From assembly GCA_003116995.1 (NCBI GenBank), contig BDSL01000068.1:248001-312000 (forward strand): a stretch of 64,000 nt of DNA. Reading direction: 5' to 3'. Both the position numbers and the translations under genes were made by a program. Of this stretch, positions 46,181-56,550 are shown piece by piece. A model generated the notes under the pieces. It ran no database searches. It was not told where the DNA came from and saw nothing but the letters and a program-made list of their open reading frames with translations. Positions within the stretch are counted from its first letter, which is position 1, and every line of letters begins with the position of its first letter. Origin of the DNA: Yamagishiella unicocca (Eukaryota > Chlorophyta > Chlorophyceae > Chlamydomonadales > Volvocaceae).

Positions 46181-49100
46181 TCACGCCCACTCGCCAGTCT
46201 CCGCCGGCGTCGTGGGTATGTGCTGCTGCCTGCTGCCCGGCTGCTCCGCCCCCTCCTCCTCCTGCTGTTGCTGCTGCTGCTGCTGCTGTGGTTGGCCCCC
46301 ACCTCCTGCCGTTGCCGCCACCTCCTCTCGGAGCTTGGCCACAAGCACCTCACTCAGGGCGCCCTTGTCAGCTCCCCCGGCGCCTCCACCAGCACCGCCG
46401 ACCTCCGCGCCCACCCGGGCCCTCTTTGAGCCCGGCGTCACGGCCCCTTGCCGTCGCTGTCCCTGGTCGCGACGTCGCCTGACATCCAAGTTTCCGCCGG
46501 CTCCCTCGCCTGCGTTGCCGCTGCTGTCAGCGCCGCTGTCGCTGTCGCTACCGCTGTCTGGACGTGCGCCTTCGCCCTTCTCTCCGCCACCGGCGCTCAC
46601 GGAGGAGCGCCCCTGATGGCGACGCAGGGGCCGCTGGGCGGAGCGGGAGGCACCGGCCTCTGCTTCCGGTCTGTTGCCTTCTTGCGCGGCGTCACCACTC
46701 GGAGGCATACCCTCAACGCCCGCGGTCGATGCCGCCTCCTCTGCCGCGGCCTGCAGCTCGCGCCGATTGGCGTCCAGGAGGTGCTCAGCAGCAGCCTCCC
46801 CCGTGGCGTCTGTGGGATGTGTAATGAGGCGGCAGCGGGCAATGATGGGGTCTCGGAGCCACAACACGATGTGTGCTCTCTCGAGCACCAGCGGCATGAG
46901 AGCTCCTCAGGCAAGAACCCCACCATCACCTTGTTCGGCGGCTCTGGGTCCTGTCTGCGTTGCTATTCGGGCAGGGATGCCACTGCTTCCAAATGCAGCA
47001 CACCTTGTGCTCACTCTGTTCAAGCACATACCAAACACGCAAACCTACTCATCCACCCGCCCCACCACCACCACCACCACCACCACCACCACCCGCGCCA
47101 CCACCACCACCACCACCACCGCCGCCGCCGCACTCACCCAGCGGCTGCTCCCTGGCTCCTATCAGCAGCAGCTCCGTGCCTGGCACATCCAGCAAGCTGA
47201 CGTCGTCCGCGCCCACCCATCGGGTGCCGCCAGCAAAGTTGGACTCCTGCGCCGGGCTGTACGCGGGTTCGGGCCCCGCGCTCGGGCGGCCTGGGTCCCT
47301 GATGGCCTGATTCTGGCGGCAGTAGGAGCATGCGAAGATTGGGGGTACAAGGGAGGACGTGTCGAGGGACAAGAGCGTGTCGTATCGGGCCGTGCTGCGG
47401 CAGGGGATCACCAGTATGCCCCAACCATCACCACTATGCCCCAACCTCAAGTCGATGCTGTTGGTGACAGTGATGCCGGGGGGGCCCAGCAGCACTCCGG
47501 AGCGGCACAACGCAGCAGCTAAGCCGTCGCCACCCATGCCCCCTCCCTCCCTGCCGCGGGAGACACTGCCTCACTCCCGCAGGCACCAGCAACCTAACCA
47601 GCCGCCGTGGTGCAGCCGCCGCACCTTGATGCTCAGAACGTAGCGCGCGGTGGGCGCTATGGCCAGCTCCTGCTGCACGGGTCCCGGCTCCAGGGGAAGC
47701 TGCAGCACGTAGGCTAGCTCTGTGTGGCGCCGGCTGCGGCCATGGATCCTGGCAGGGGCACCCACACGAAAGGCGGGTTACAGAAAAGAACCGGTTACTC
47801 GACATGGGAGCCGGTTACTCGAAAGGGGGGGGGCGGCGCTGGTGGGTCGTATGATGCAGGGTTAGTGCCACGTGCATGTACCGGTAGTGCGCAACGCGGG
47901 ATCAGCACCGGCACGCGAACAACGCACGGGGGGTTCTGTGGCCAAAAGACGCGAGAGCTACGTCAGACCGATCGATCGGTGACGACGACCAATCGACCGA
48001 TGGATCGATCATGACCGATTAATCGATCGTGACGACGACCAATCGACCGATTGATGGATCGGTGACGACGACCAATCGACCAGGGCCGCTCTAGCCCGCC
48101 CGCAGACGGGCCTGCTCTCCCTGCCGGCGATGTCCCGTGTCCCGCGGGTCGCACCTAGCCATGATGCTGTACGTGCCACGCCCCGCTGCCCGCGCCGCCG
48201 GCTGCGTGCGCTCTCCTCGGGTGAGTGTGGAGTAGCGCCTCTCGCCCAACTCCGCCGTCAGGTCCTCCAGGCTGCGTCCCACGGCCTCTGCAGATGCACG
48301 CCCCAATCCAATCCGCAGCGATAAGAGGGGACCAGCCGGGTGGGGACGCGTGTCGACGTCAGCAGCAGGAGTACGGCACATGACGCATGGGGTCAAGGTC
48401 CCCGGAGGCGGAAGGGTGTGGAGGCGGAGGCGGCGACGGGAAAACCATGGCGGTGGACGGGTGCAAGGCAAGGCAAGGCAAGGCAAGGCCGGGCAGAAGT
48501 ATGTGCACCGGTTGATTTCTAGGCGGTTGATTCCTCGGCGGTTGATTTCTCGGCGGTTGATTCCTCGGCGGTTGATTTCTCGGCGGTTGATTCCTCGGCG
48601 GTTGATTTCTCGGCGGTTGATTTCTCGGCGGCGGCGGAGGGTACGAGTGCCGTAATGATGGCTTAACCCTGAAGCCCTTCATAGCCCCTTCGGGGCACTC
48701 ACCAACGTAGCCGAAAAAGCGCTCGTGACGGCGTGCGTCCGGCAGGCGCTTCTTTCCGATGGCAATCAGGCGGCACGGCAGCGCGGCAGCCTTGCCGCCG
48801 CCGCCGCTGGTGTCGACTGCGCTGGCTGCGTTGACCGGCGTGTCAGTCTCAGCCGCGGAAGCGACAGCAGCGCCGTCCTGCTTCGATTCCAGCCGAACCC
48901 CTTCCGGTTGCTGCTCCGCTTGCTTCTGCTCCTGCGGCTGCTGCGGCTGCTGCTGCTGCGACAACGGGGACGAAGGCGGCTGTCCCTGCTCTTGCTGTCC
49001 CTGCTCTTGCTGTCCCTGCTCTTGCGACAGCTGCTCGAGCTGCTTGCCGGGATGCTGCTCCAGCCCCTCCGATGCGGTCCCCCGCCGCGTCGAGCCTGGC

Positions 49101-49694
49101 GGGCCGGTCTGCCCCGGCCTTTGCGACTGCGTTGACTCCGATTTGGCCTTCCTTTCCTTGCCGCTGTCCGCCGCCGTCTGCTCTAACTCCTGCGGCGTCG
49201 GCGGAGCTCTCCGAGCGTGGGGCTGCAGCAGCATGTAGAACCTGGACACGTCGTTGATGTCCTGGGGATGCAGCTGCTGAACCTGCGGCCCAAACCACCG
49301 CCAATACCACCACCACCATCAGCGGCCAGCCCATCCAATACCGGTAACGGACAAAGCGCTTTTGAGTTCAAAGAGTCTCAGACTGGGCTAGCGCCGTCCA
49401 CGCGCGGCCATCAGACAATGCGCCCGATGGCTCTACCAAATCGCCTGGTGCCCACTGTCACAATTACTACTCAATACGCCGTCGCGTGCCGATGCGAACC
49501 TTCGGTCGGTAGAAGAAGTAGATGCGACCCTCCTCCAACGCTCCGGGAGGCAGCGGCTGGCTGCCGGGCGCCGCGGGCGCTGCGGGCGCGGGCTGTGGAA
49601 CGTCCAGCTCCCAATCCGACTCCGACTCGGGACCCGCGTCCAGGGAGTCGTCGCCGCGAGTGCCTGCGGCTGCGCCTGCCTCGGCTGCACTCAT
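46181..49694 (-). CDS. Conserved plant/algal protein of unknown function
   Basis: Six exons: 49694-49500, 49282-48703, 48287-48155, 47748-47625, 47312-47138 and 46905-46181 (TGA); phases agree throughout and the product is about 645 residues. The blocks EEGRIYFFYRPK, INDVSRFYMLLQP, RLIAIGKKRLPD, YSTLTRGERTQPAARAAGRG, HTELAYVLQLP and LLDVPGTELLLIGA match, from memory, a conserved uncharacterised family of land plants in the same order. That recall was not checked by search. Between the second and third blocks lies a Gln/Glu-rich insert. The last exon adds a basic, Ser/Asp-rich tail with a Gln run (46260-46295 on the plus strand) and the possible nuclear signal GSKRARVG. The donor of exon 1 (GTTCGC) is unusual, but the joined product reads correctly into FFYRPKVQQ. 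Function is unknown. Confidence 0.75.
47058..47130 (-). repeat. CCACCA/CCGCCG repeat in intron
   Basis: Trinucleotide-like CAC/CCG run on the plus strand, immediately behind the donor of exon 47312-47138. Confidence 0.8.
47970..48085 (-). repeat. CGATCGGTGACGACGACCAA repeat in intron
   Basis: Three related units of GGTGACGACGACCAATCGAC with GATCGATC-type spacers lie in the intron 48154-47749. Confidence 0.7.
48505..48640 (-). repeat. 15-bp minisatellite in intron
   Basis: About eight copies of GGTTGATT(T/C)CTCGGC on the plus strand in the intron 48702-48288. The minus frame leaving exon 2 is open through it (repeat peptide PPRNQ) to 48359. Confidence 0.85.
49408..49475 (-). repeat. Dispersed short repeat, copy C (intronic)
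   Basis: On the minus strand, CAGTGGGCACCAGGCGATTT followed by GGTAGAGCCATCGGGCGCAT, preceded by GAGTAGTAATTGTGA. It sits in the first intron (49499-49283) of the conserved plant/algal gene, in the gene's own orientation. The right end is less conserved (TCTGATGG instead of CACTG). Confidence 0.75.
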
Positions 49695-50768
49695 TGTCAG
49701 CAGACGCCTAGCGGGCTCCCTTTTGCTGGCAGGCGGCGCCGCGAGATGTTCTGCAATGCAGAGCGCTCTTCGATAACGGTTTGCGTTGCTCTCGCGATGT
49801 CGAAGCGGCGGTAGGGTGACGGGCTCGACCCGTGGGTCGGCGCGTATGAGCCTGGGAGCTGCGTGCTGGCTGCTGCAGGCGCCGACCACTTTCGTTAATG
49901 CTGCGCCCGATTCAACCATACAGCTTCGCAGCAGACAAGAGAAGTGCGGTGTGCTACGGAGTTGCACGATGCGGTGGAACAACGGCGGCATGATGTCATC
50001 GGTGCCCTGCTAGCGGACGGAACCAATGGCTGAAGGCGAGGAAGCAGCAGCAGCAAGCACCCGAGCCGCGAGACAGGACTACCGGGCGGCGGCTTGGGAA
50101 GTACAACCTGCACACGCGAACCCAGACAAACAGACAGACAACTGTGCAGGCTGATGGGGATCAATGAACAACAAGCAAAAATCCGCATGGCTGACCGCCG
50201 CTACGTCCCCGGGCCTCGACTCCTCCTGGCAACTCCTGTTAACGCTCCGCTTAGGCTCTTGACCTCGCCCTATAGCCCAGCATGCTAAGGATACCGCTGT
50301 GACGTCAGGCGCGGCGCTCCCGTGCCGCACACGAAAAAAGCGGCACTCCCGTTCGCTCAGGTGTCAACGTCAACTCGAACAATCGCGTACTCCTCAACAC
50401 CAACACCAACGCCAGGTGTGTCCCTTCTTGGCCTCCTCCCCTCGCTGTGCCCCCTTTCCAGAGGAGCCCCAGGCAACGTCAAGGGAGGCCCTCATCCTCT
50501 GCAGCAGATGCCGTGCCTGGGTGCGACACGGACCGGCGCAGGACAGGACCCCTCACCCACCAACGCCAACGCTCCTGCACACCGGCCCTTACCGCACGGC
50601 ACCGCGACCGCTCCAGCACAGCGCCTCCCTGCTGTGGGCACCCTGCGAAAAAACCTGGAACCCTATCCCCCTAAAGCCTAAACAAGTTCTCGCTCCACCT
50701 TGCTCTCTCGTGTCTACCTCCTGGCCCCTCACCCCTACGCGGCCCGCCACGTGCCCACACCGCCCATA
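49695..50768. other. Intergenic; promoter side of one minus gene and 3' flank of another
   Basis: No exon is supported. The short plus-strand frames at 50299-50871 overlap the 3' end of the PC4 gene and show no domain or splice support. Confidence 0.45.
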
Positions 50769-53700
50769 CTACAGCGCCACCTGCTGCGCCCGCTCCAGCG
50801 CCGCCGTAATTCCCGGCGCGCCCTTGATGCATGCCGCCCACTGCTGGGGGTTCATGTTGAGCCCCTTCTGAGTGGGCGCCAGGTCCCCTCCCTTGTCGTA
50901 GTACTCTCGCACCGCTACGTACAGCACCCCCTTGAACTCGCTGAGAGACACCCGGCGCCTGCGGTTGGGTGCGGTCGCGTTGGTTGCGGCGGTTGGGTGC
51001 GGTCGCGTTGGTTGCGGCGGTTGGGTGCGGTAGCGTTGGTTGGTTGCGGCGGTTTTGGCATCGGCACCGGTTGCGGGATGTGTCTTTAATAATACGGTGT
51101 GTTGTAGGGTGCTCCGAGTTGACAGTGCTCGGGACGCCTGGGTGCCAAACACCTCAATGTCTGCCTGGATACGAGCTACTGCCAGCGTGGTGGCACAGCA
51201 GTGTAGTGGTTTGTAGTGGTGTAGTGGTTGTGGTGTAGTGGTGTAGTGCTGTAGTGGTGTAGTGGTTGTGGTATAGTGGTGTAGTGCTGTAGTGAGAATC
51301 AAGGAACGACTGCCCTGACCCTTCTATCGTCGCCAGAGTCAGTCGTCTCAGCGGCACCACTTGCACCCCCCGCAACCTCCGTCTCCGCCCGACACGAGCC
51401 CCAGGCCGGGATTGCCCTACTCCTCTTCCCACCATCAGCCCTCCGCATCCCTTACATGCCGCTGAGCTGCAGGCTGTAGCTCATGTCCCGGCGGCCCAGC
51501 GCGTCGTTGATGCCCCCCAGGTGGCTGTTCAGGCTGGTCCAGTCGGTGGGGGACAGGGCGATGCCCTTCTTGCCTGAGGGGGCCCACGCGGAGCGCCCGC
51601 CGAGGTGGGGTCAGTGAGGTAGGGCCCACGCATCGAGCCTCCGCGCGTGACGAGACGGTCAACATTTGGGGTTTGGAAACCAGGAGGTGGCACCGACAGG
51701 AATGCGCAGGATATGCGTGCAGGAAGCGCAAAGATGGGCGAGGAGGATTATGAGGTAGGGGCACGCTGCCCGCCTCCTGGGGATGGCATGGCGTAGCGCT
51801 GGTTGGCCCTGGCAGCACCCGAGGAAATTGTGTCAAGGAAATTGTGTCCCGATGAAGCAGGCTTGGGTGCATCCGCAGCCGCATCCGGACTTCGCCGTGT
51901 TTGCACCGGTGACCTCTCGACTCACCCGGGAACAGCTCGCCGGCTTTCTGACGGAAAGGAAGGATCGGTTTCGGAGCATGTGAAGGCGGCAGGACGAGGG
52001 GACCGGGTGGGGGGAGTGAGTTAGGATGCCGACGCGCTGCTTTGAGAGGGGAGGGGGGGGGTGCGATACAGTTTGTAACATAATTAGATGGCGCGCTGGG
52101 AGTTCACCGTTCTTCGTTGACTGGGAGGAACGAGGACGGCAACCCCTCCCTCCCCGGACGCGCCAAACAACCTCGCCCTCCCCTCCCCCCCCTCCTCCCA
52201 CACCATTACTCGCAGGCATATACCCCCAAACCCCAGTACGGCGCCGCGAGCGACACTCTCACCCACAAAACCCCCCAACCCCCAGCCCCGGCCCAAGGCT
52301 CCAGTACGGCACCTCGTAGAACTCCCGAAGGTCGACACTCAGTCGCCCTTGGAAGCGGCTGATGGACAGCCGCTTGTTTGAGCCCAGCTCGACCACCTCC
52401 TGAGCTTCAACGTCGTCAACGGCCCCGGAGGCCGCCGCTGCCGGCTTCGAGGGCCGTGGCGGTGCTGCGGCCGCGGCAGCGGTGGGAGCCGGGTGCAATG
52501 GAGCTTCGGCCTTGTTGTGCGCGCTGCCGCCGGCGCCGGACGCGGCGGCCCCAGCGGAGGCCGCCAGCGGCAGCGGCGCCTCCGTCAGCGGCGGCGCCTC
52601 CGCGACGCCGCCGGCGGCGGCTGTGATGTCGGCGGAGGCCGCCAGCAGCGCCTCCGACTCTGCCAGGTTTAGGTTCAAGCCCTTCTTGGCTGGGGCAGTT
52701 TTACGAATCAGGGTTGGGAGGGAATGCGATTATTAGTACTAGTATTATAGGGTGAGATGGAGGGAGGGGAGGGGCCCGGTTCAGCACGCAGGCTGGGAAG
52801 CTACACGTGCTAGGGTGCGGCGTGTAGCCAGGCGCCTTTGAAGGACCATGGCTCATGCGCACTCGACCAACAGGTACAGCCCCCAGGACGCAGCCCCGTC
52901 GGGGCGCGAGGCCAAGCCGATACAGTAACCGCATCATCCGGCGCAGCGCTTCCGCCTTGCCCGCCGCAACACTTTCCCCGCCAGCCTCCTCCCACCTGCT
53001 TTCCTTGCTCCACCAGCGGATCCGACCCCCTCGCCGCCCTGCCTCAGAATGGCCCGCCCTACCCAGCCAACTCACTCCAACCATTCCACCCCAACCATTC
53101 CACCCCGAACCGGGGTGAACGTGTGAGTACCCCGTGGAGTGGAGGATGAGCCCACGCGCCGACAAAAGAGGAGTGGAAGCTACTAGTTGGCGAAAGGCGG
53201 TTGGGCTGGGTGGGCTGGGTGGGTGCATCACTCACTGGGTGCCAGCTGTCCATCCTTCTCGTAGTACTCTCGCAGCCCCAGGTAGTATGTACCCCTGGAG
53301 GACAAACGGGGGGTAAAAGGTAATCCGCGAACCCACGGCCGACAAACTAAGGGCGATGAAAGAGGCGGTCCAGAAGAGATGGGAGGCGAGTAGATGGAGC
53401 GGCTGGCCAACAGGGGAGGGCACATCGGAGCTGGCGGGCCAACAGGGGAGGCCACATCGGAGCGGCTGGCCAACAAACACACGGTGGAAACGGTGGCCAA
53501 GTTGTCAGGCCCCGCCTCCTCCAATTGCGCACAGGACCCCAGCGCCCGAGGCTCCTCCCCTCTCCTGCCTTACTTGAATTCGCTCACCGCCGCCAAGCGC
53601 GTCTTTGACACCTGGCTGGCGGGCGCGCTGGCGTCCTGCGCCTTCTGCGCGGCCACCAGCTGCGGCAGGTCCCTGGCTAGTCGGGCCCACTGGCCGGGGT

Positions 53701-54948
53701 CCATGGACAGACCCTTCTGGGTTGGCGCGTCCGCACCGTCGACCTGCGGCGGCGCGAAAGGACATCACCGGCCGGCCCGACGACTCGACGAGAGCGCACG
53801 CAGGGAGACCGTGCGAGCCCAACCCTCCGACTTCCAGCCCTCCGACTTCTAACCCTCCGACTTCCAACCCTCCGACTTCCAACCTTCCGACTTCCAACCC
53901 TCCGACTTCCAACCCTCCGACTTCCAACCCTCCGACTTCCAACTCCCCCCGCAGATGCCCCCCCCCAGCCCTCCACCGCCCGCACCTTGTAGAACTCCCG
54001 CACGTCCACATACACCTTGCCCTCCCACCGCCTGACTCGCGCCTTGCGGCGGGAGCTCAGATCCAGACTGAACAGCACCTCCTCACCGCCCCCGCCTCGG
54101 GCCTTCTTCGAGGCCGCCGCCTTGGTGCCCCCCCCGCCGGCGCGCTTACGGCCGCGCTTGGCGCCACCAGCATCGGGCTCATCCTCCGCGTCGCTGCCGC
54201 CGTCCTTTCCGGAGGCTTCTTCGTCTTCGAGGGATTCCAGGAACTTGTCGATAGTGGACTGTGACAGGAGCACCGGGGCACCCGGGGAGGGGGGGCTGGG
54301 GCTGAGGAGGGCGCGAGCTGCGCGTGTCTCAGAGTTGAGGCGACGCCTCGTGAATGAATGAATGGTGGTATCAGGGCGAGATTGGCCGTGATGGCGGCTG
54401 CTCCGTCGCACCCACAAGCCGGAGAGGTGTGTTGACAAGCGCACGTCGAGGGCAACAGCTTGCAGCCAGTGTAGTGGTCGTTACAAGAGGACCCTTGACT
54501 GCTGTTTTTGGCTTGGCATGAAAAGGAGATCAGGTTTGTCCCGCGTGCTTTGTGTTTTAGTGACGCGTGGGGGTACGGCCGCGCCGGTGTCTGGTGCACG
54601 TGGCCCTTGCATATGCCCCATCCGCGGCGCCTTGCTAACCAAGAACACTCGTGCGCACCGAAACGAGGCGCTTGTACTCTGAAACAGGGCGCTCCAGTTG
54701 CAGCGTCTTCTGGACGTGAGCCAGAACCGTCCGTTCCGTGGTGACAGCCCTGCAAGGAAGGGGCTGGTTAAGGTTCTGGCTCCTACTGCGTCGGCTACAA
54801 ATTTGGTCACCCTTACATATCAGCCGTTTTCAGGAAGTCCAGCACAACCTGCAGGCGGCCAGGCTGGAGTAAGCAGAGCTGTCACGAACGCTTTGCCGAG
54901 CAAGAAGCTCTCTACCTGGGTGATTTGGTCGTCTTCATTTGACGCCAT
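50769..54948 (-). CDS. Protein with four PC4 (Sub1/p15 coactivator) domains
   Basis: Exons: 54948-54916, 54258-53986, 53743-53574, 53294-53236, 52689-52313, 51947-51926 (22 bases), 51573-51456 and 50958-50769 (TAG); all phases agree. The start chosen opens MASNEDDQITQ; the frame is open upstream to ATG 55287, giving an alternative longer N-terminus. Four PC4-type units follow. (1) VYVDVREFYK-V-DGADAPTQKGLSM. (2) GTYYLGLREYYEKDGQLAPT-KKGLNL, lacking the usual W-containing helix start. (3) KRLSISRFQGRLSVDLREFYEK-AGELFPGKKGIALSPTDW. (4) RRVSLSEFKGVLYVAVREYY-DKGGDLAPTQKGLNMNPQQW. PC4 domains bind single-stranded or melted DNA as dimers and act in transcription and repair, so a nuclear or organellar nucleoid role is likely. 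The Ala/Pro linker between units 2 and 3 and an acidic-basic N-terminus (GGAKRGRKRAGGGG) surround them. Confidence 0.88.
50965..51055 (-). repeat. Tandem repeat of about 27 bp in PC4-gene intron
   Basis: GCGGTTGGGTGCGGT(C/A)GCGTTGGTT occurs about three times at the acceptor side of the intron 51455-50959. Confidence 0.7.
51195..51296 (-). repeat. GTAGTGGT-type simple repeat in intron
   Basis: GTAGTGGT/GTAGTGCT units on the plus strand within the intron 51455-50959 of the PC4 gene. Confidence 0.75.
53822..53945 (-). repeat. 15-bp minisatellite in PC4-gene intron
   Basis: About eight copies of CCTCCGACTTCCAAC on the plus strand in the intron 53985-53744. The minus frame from the exon ending REFYK stays open through the array (repeat GSRRV). 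Confidence 0.85.
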
Positions 54949-55521
54949 TCCTCTAATATTGACGGCGGAACAAGGTTGCGGACGCGCCCTCGCAAATTGC
55001 ACGCCGCACAGCGGCCCCAGACGTTTGCAGACTACTGGCGTCGGAAGCTTTAAGATTCCAATAGGGTTCAAATTGAAATTATGTTTATGCGCACTGGTGG
55101 TGCATGCGCGGTGGCCTTTGATCAGCTGGGTAGGAAACATGAACGGTAAATCCAGACGTTTCAGGACGAACGCGTCCTGGACAGGCTTTCGCGAAAGGAT
55201 AGAATGAAAAAGCTTCATTTCACGTTCCACGGCGCTTTTCTCTTTGTGAACAGAAGCGCAGCACGTGCTTTGCTCAGTGCACCTCATTTCACGACATGAC
55301 CTGTCCTAGTGAAGCGACCCGTCTGGGCGTCCCTTAGCGCCCCATAAACCCTCAGAAAGGCACTAGGCGTCAATCTTTTTGGGGGTACAATATTGGGCTA
55401 TGGGCCTGCAGTGTTCGTTCAGGCGGGTTTCTGTTCCAGAGGGTATCAAAGTGTCGTTCTGACACGTTGGGAACTGAATGACGCCTGCCCTCCTCTTATT
55501 ACACCACGATTCACTGAAGTC
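54949..55521. other. 5' flank of the PC4 gene with open upstream frame
   Basis: The minus frame continues in phase upstream of the chosen start, from ATG at 55287 to 54949 (113 codons, Lys/Arg/Ser-containing). It could encode an organelle-targeting extension of the PC4 protein or be 5' UTR. Base composition is less GC-rich than the exons. No other gene is seen. Confidence 0.4.
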
Positions 55522-55913
55522 CTACAGCTAGAGTGCTGCGGTCGTTCAAGCGATAGCGACGTCTTCCTCCGACAGGTCGTCTTCTATATCGGAAGGCGAC
55601 CCCTCGACAGAGAGTTCTTCTCCTGGTTCGACGGAGGAGTCTACGTCGTCGGGCTTTCGAGGTGTCCGTGAGGAAGGAGATAATGGCGAGGGATATGTGA
55701 GCAGTCTGCCTTTATCTGCTGGCAGTGTCGGAGTGCACCACTTCCTCGCCATTATCTTCTTCCTCACGGACACCTCGAAAGCCCGACGACGTAGACTCCT
55801 CCGTCGAACCAGGAGAAGAACTCTCTGTCGAGGGGTCGCCTTCCGATTTAGAAGACGACCTGTCGGAGGAAGGCATCGCTATCGCTTGAACGACCGCAGC
55901 ACTCTAGCTGTAG
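55522..55913. repeat. Long inverted repeat 1 (170-bp arms, 52-bp loop)
   Basis: Left arm 55522-55691 and right arm 55744-55913 are reverse complements with four mismatches. Each arm, read towards its outer end (left arm on minus, right arm on plus), encodes the same acidic tail with KPDDVDSSVEPGEELS and a TGA stop. The mismatches change Ile to Leu and Asp-Val to Gly-Ile but add no stop. The transcript would fold into a very long hairpin. Confidence 0.92.
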
Positions 55914-55962
55914 TGTGCACTTCCACGCCCTGCTGCCCCCCTACAGGCCAGGATGGCTTGGT

Positions 55963-56235
55963 CTACTGCCTGCCTCACAAGCTAAGCCTTAACCCGAACG
56001 AGGCGTGGGAGGCCAGCAACCTCGTACAAATTGTAACGATGACCGCTGTGAAGGACGCTGAGACTGGCGGGCACTTTGCGCTGCACGTGGACGTGCACGT
56101 TGACGCTGGACGTGCAGCGCAAAGTGCCCACCAGCCTCAGCGTCCTTCACAGCGGTCATCGTTACAATTTGTACGAGGTTGCTGGCCTCCCACGTCTCGT
56201 TCGGGTTGAGGCTTAGCTTGTGAGGCAGGCAGTAG
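55963..56235. repeat. Long inverted repeat 2 (126-bp arms, 21-bp loop)
   Basis: Left arm 55963-56088 and right arm 56110-56235 are reverse complements with four mismatches. The left arm on plus encodes a protein-like segment (KLSLNPNEAWEASNLV, then TMTAVKDAETGGHFAL). It starts only 49 bases after inverted repeat 1 ends, with CCCCCCTACAG, which looks like a splice acceptor, between them. Confidence 0.92.
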
Positions 56236-56394
56236 AAGGTGCGCGACTGGTGGCCGTGGGCGCAGGGTCGGGGCCGTTACAAATAGGTGCTCGTTGTTGT
56301 TGTGGGGTCAGGTTAACTGTACCAATGAACTAACCACTACTCCTCCATACTGCCGCCCACGCGACAGTCGTCGCGTGCATACTGCGAGGCTCAG

Positions 56395-56550
56395 AACCGA
56401 ACGCTGGACAGTGCACACGACGCCGATGCCGAAGATGAGGGTGGCAGGCGAGCCATTACCCGTCCTGCGAAGCGGCGTGCCGCCAAGCCCAACGCTCCGC
56501 GCCAGCGTACGATTAAGCGCGGCAAAAAATACGAGGAGTTCCAGTTGTAG
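56395..56550 (+). CDS. Possible last exon of a basic protein (orphan)
   Basis: After the acceptor-like GAGGCTCAG at 56394, a frame of 51 codons plus TAG runs to 56550. It opens NRTLDSAHDADAEDEGG and continues into a Lys/Arg-rich tail (RPAKRRAAKPNAPRQR) ending KKYEEFQL. The composition fits the C-terminus of a nuclear or DNA/RNA-binding protein. No connected upstream exons were resolved; the coding-like pieces inside the two inverted repeats just upstream may once have belonged to the same gene. TGTAA follows the stop within the dispersed repeat. Confidence 0.4.
   Translation, partial: NRTLDSAHDADAEDEGGRRAITRPAKRRAAKPNAPRQRTIKRGKKYEEFQL

Noticed and set aside
48359..49249. Single 296-codon frame reading through to a PPRNQ repeat
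   Set aside because: The conserved protein continues in exon 48287-48155 after splicing at GTGAGT; the repeat belongs to the intron.
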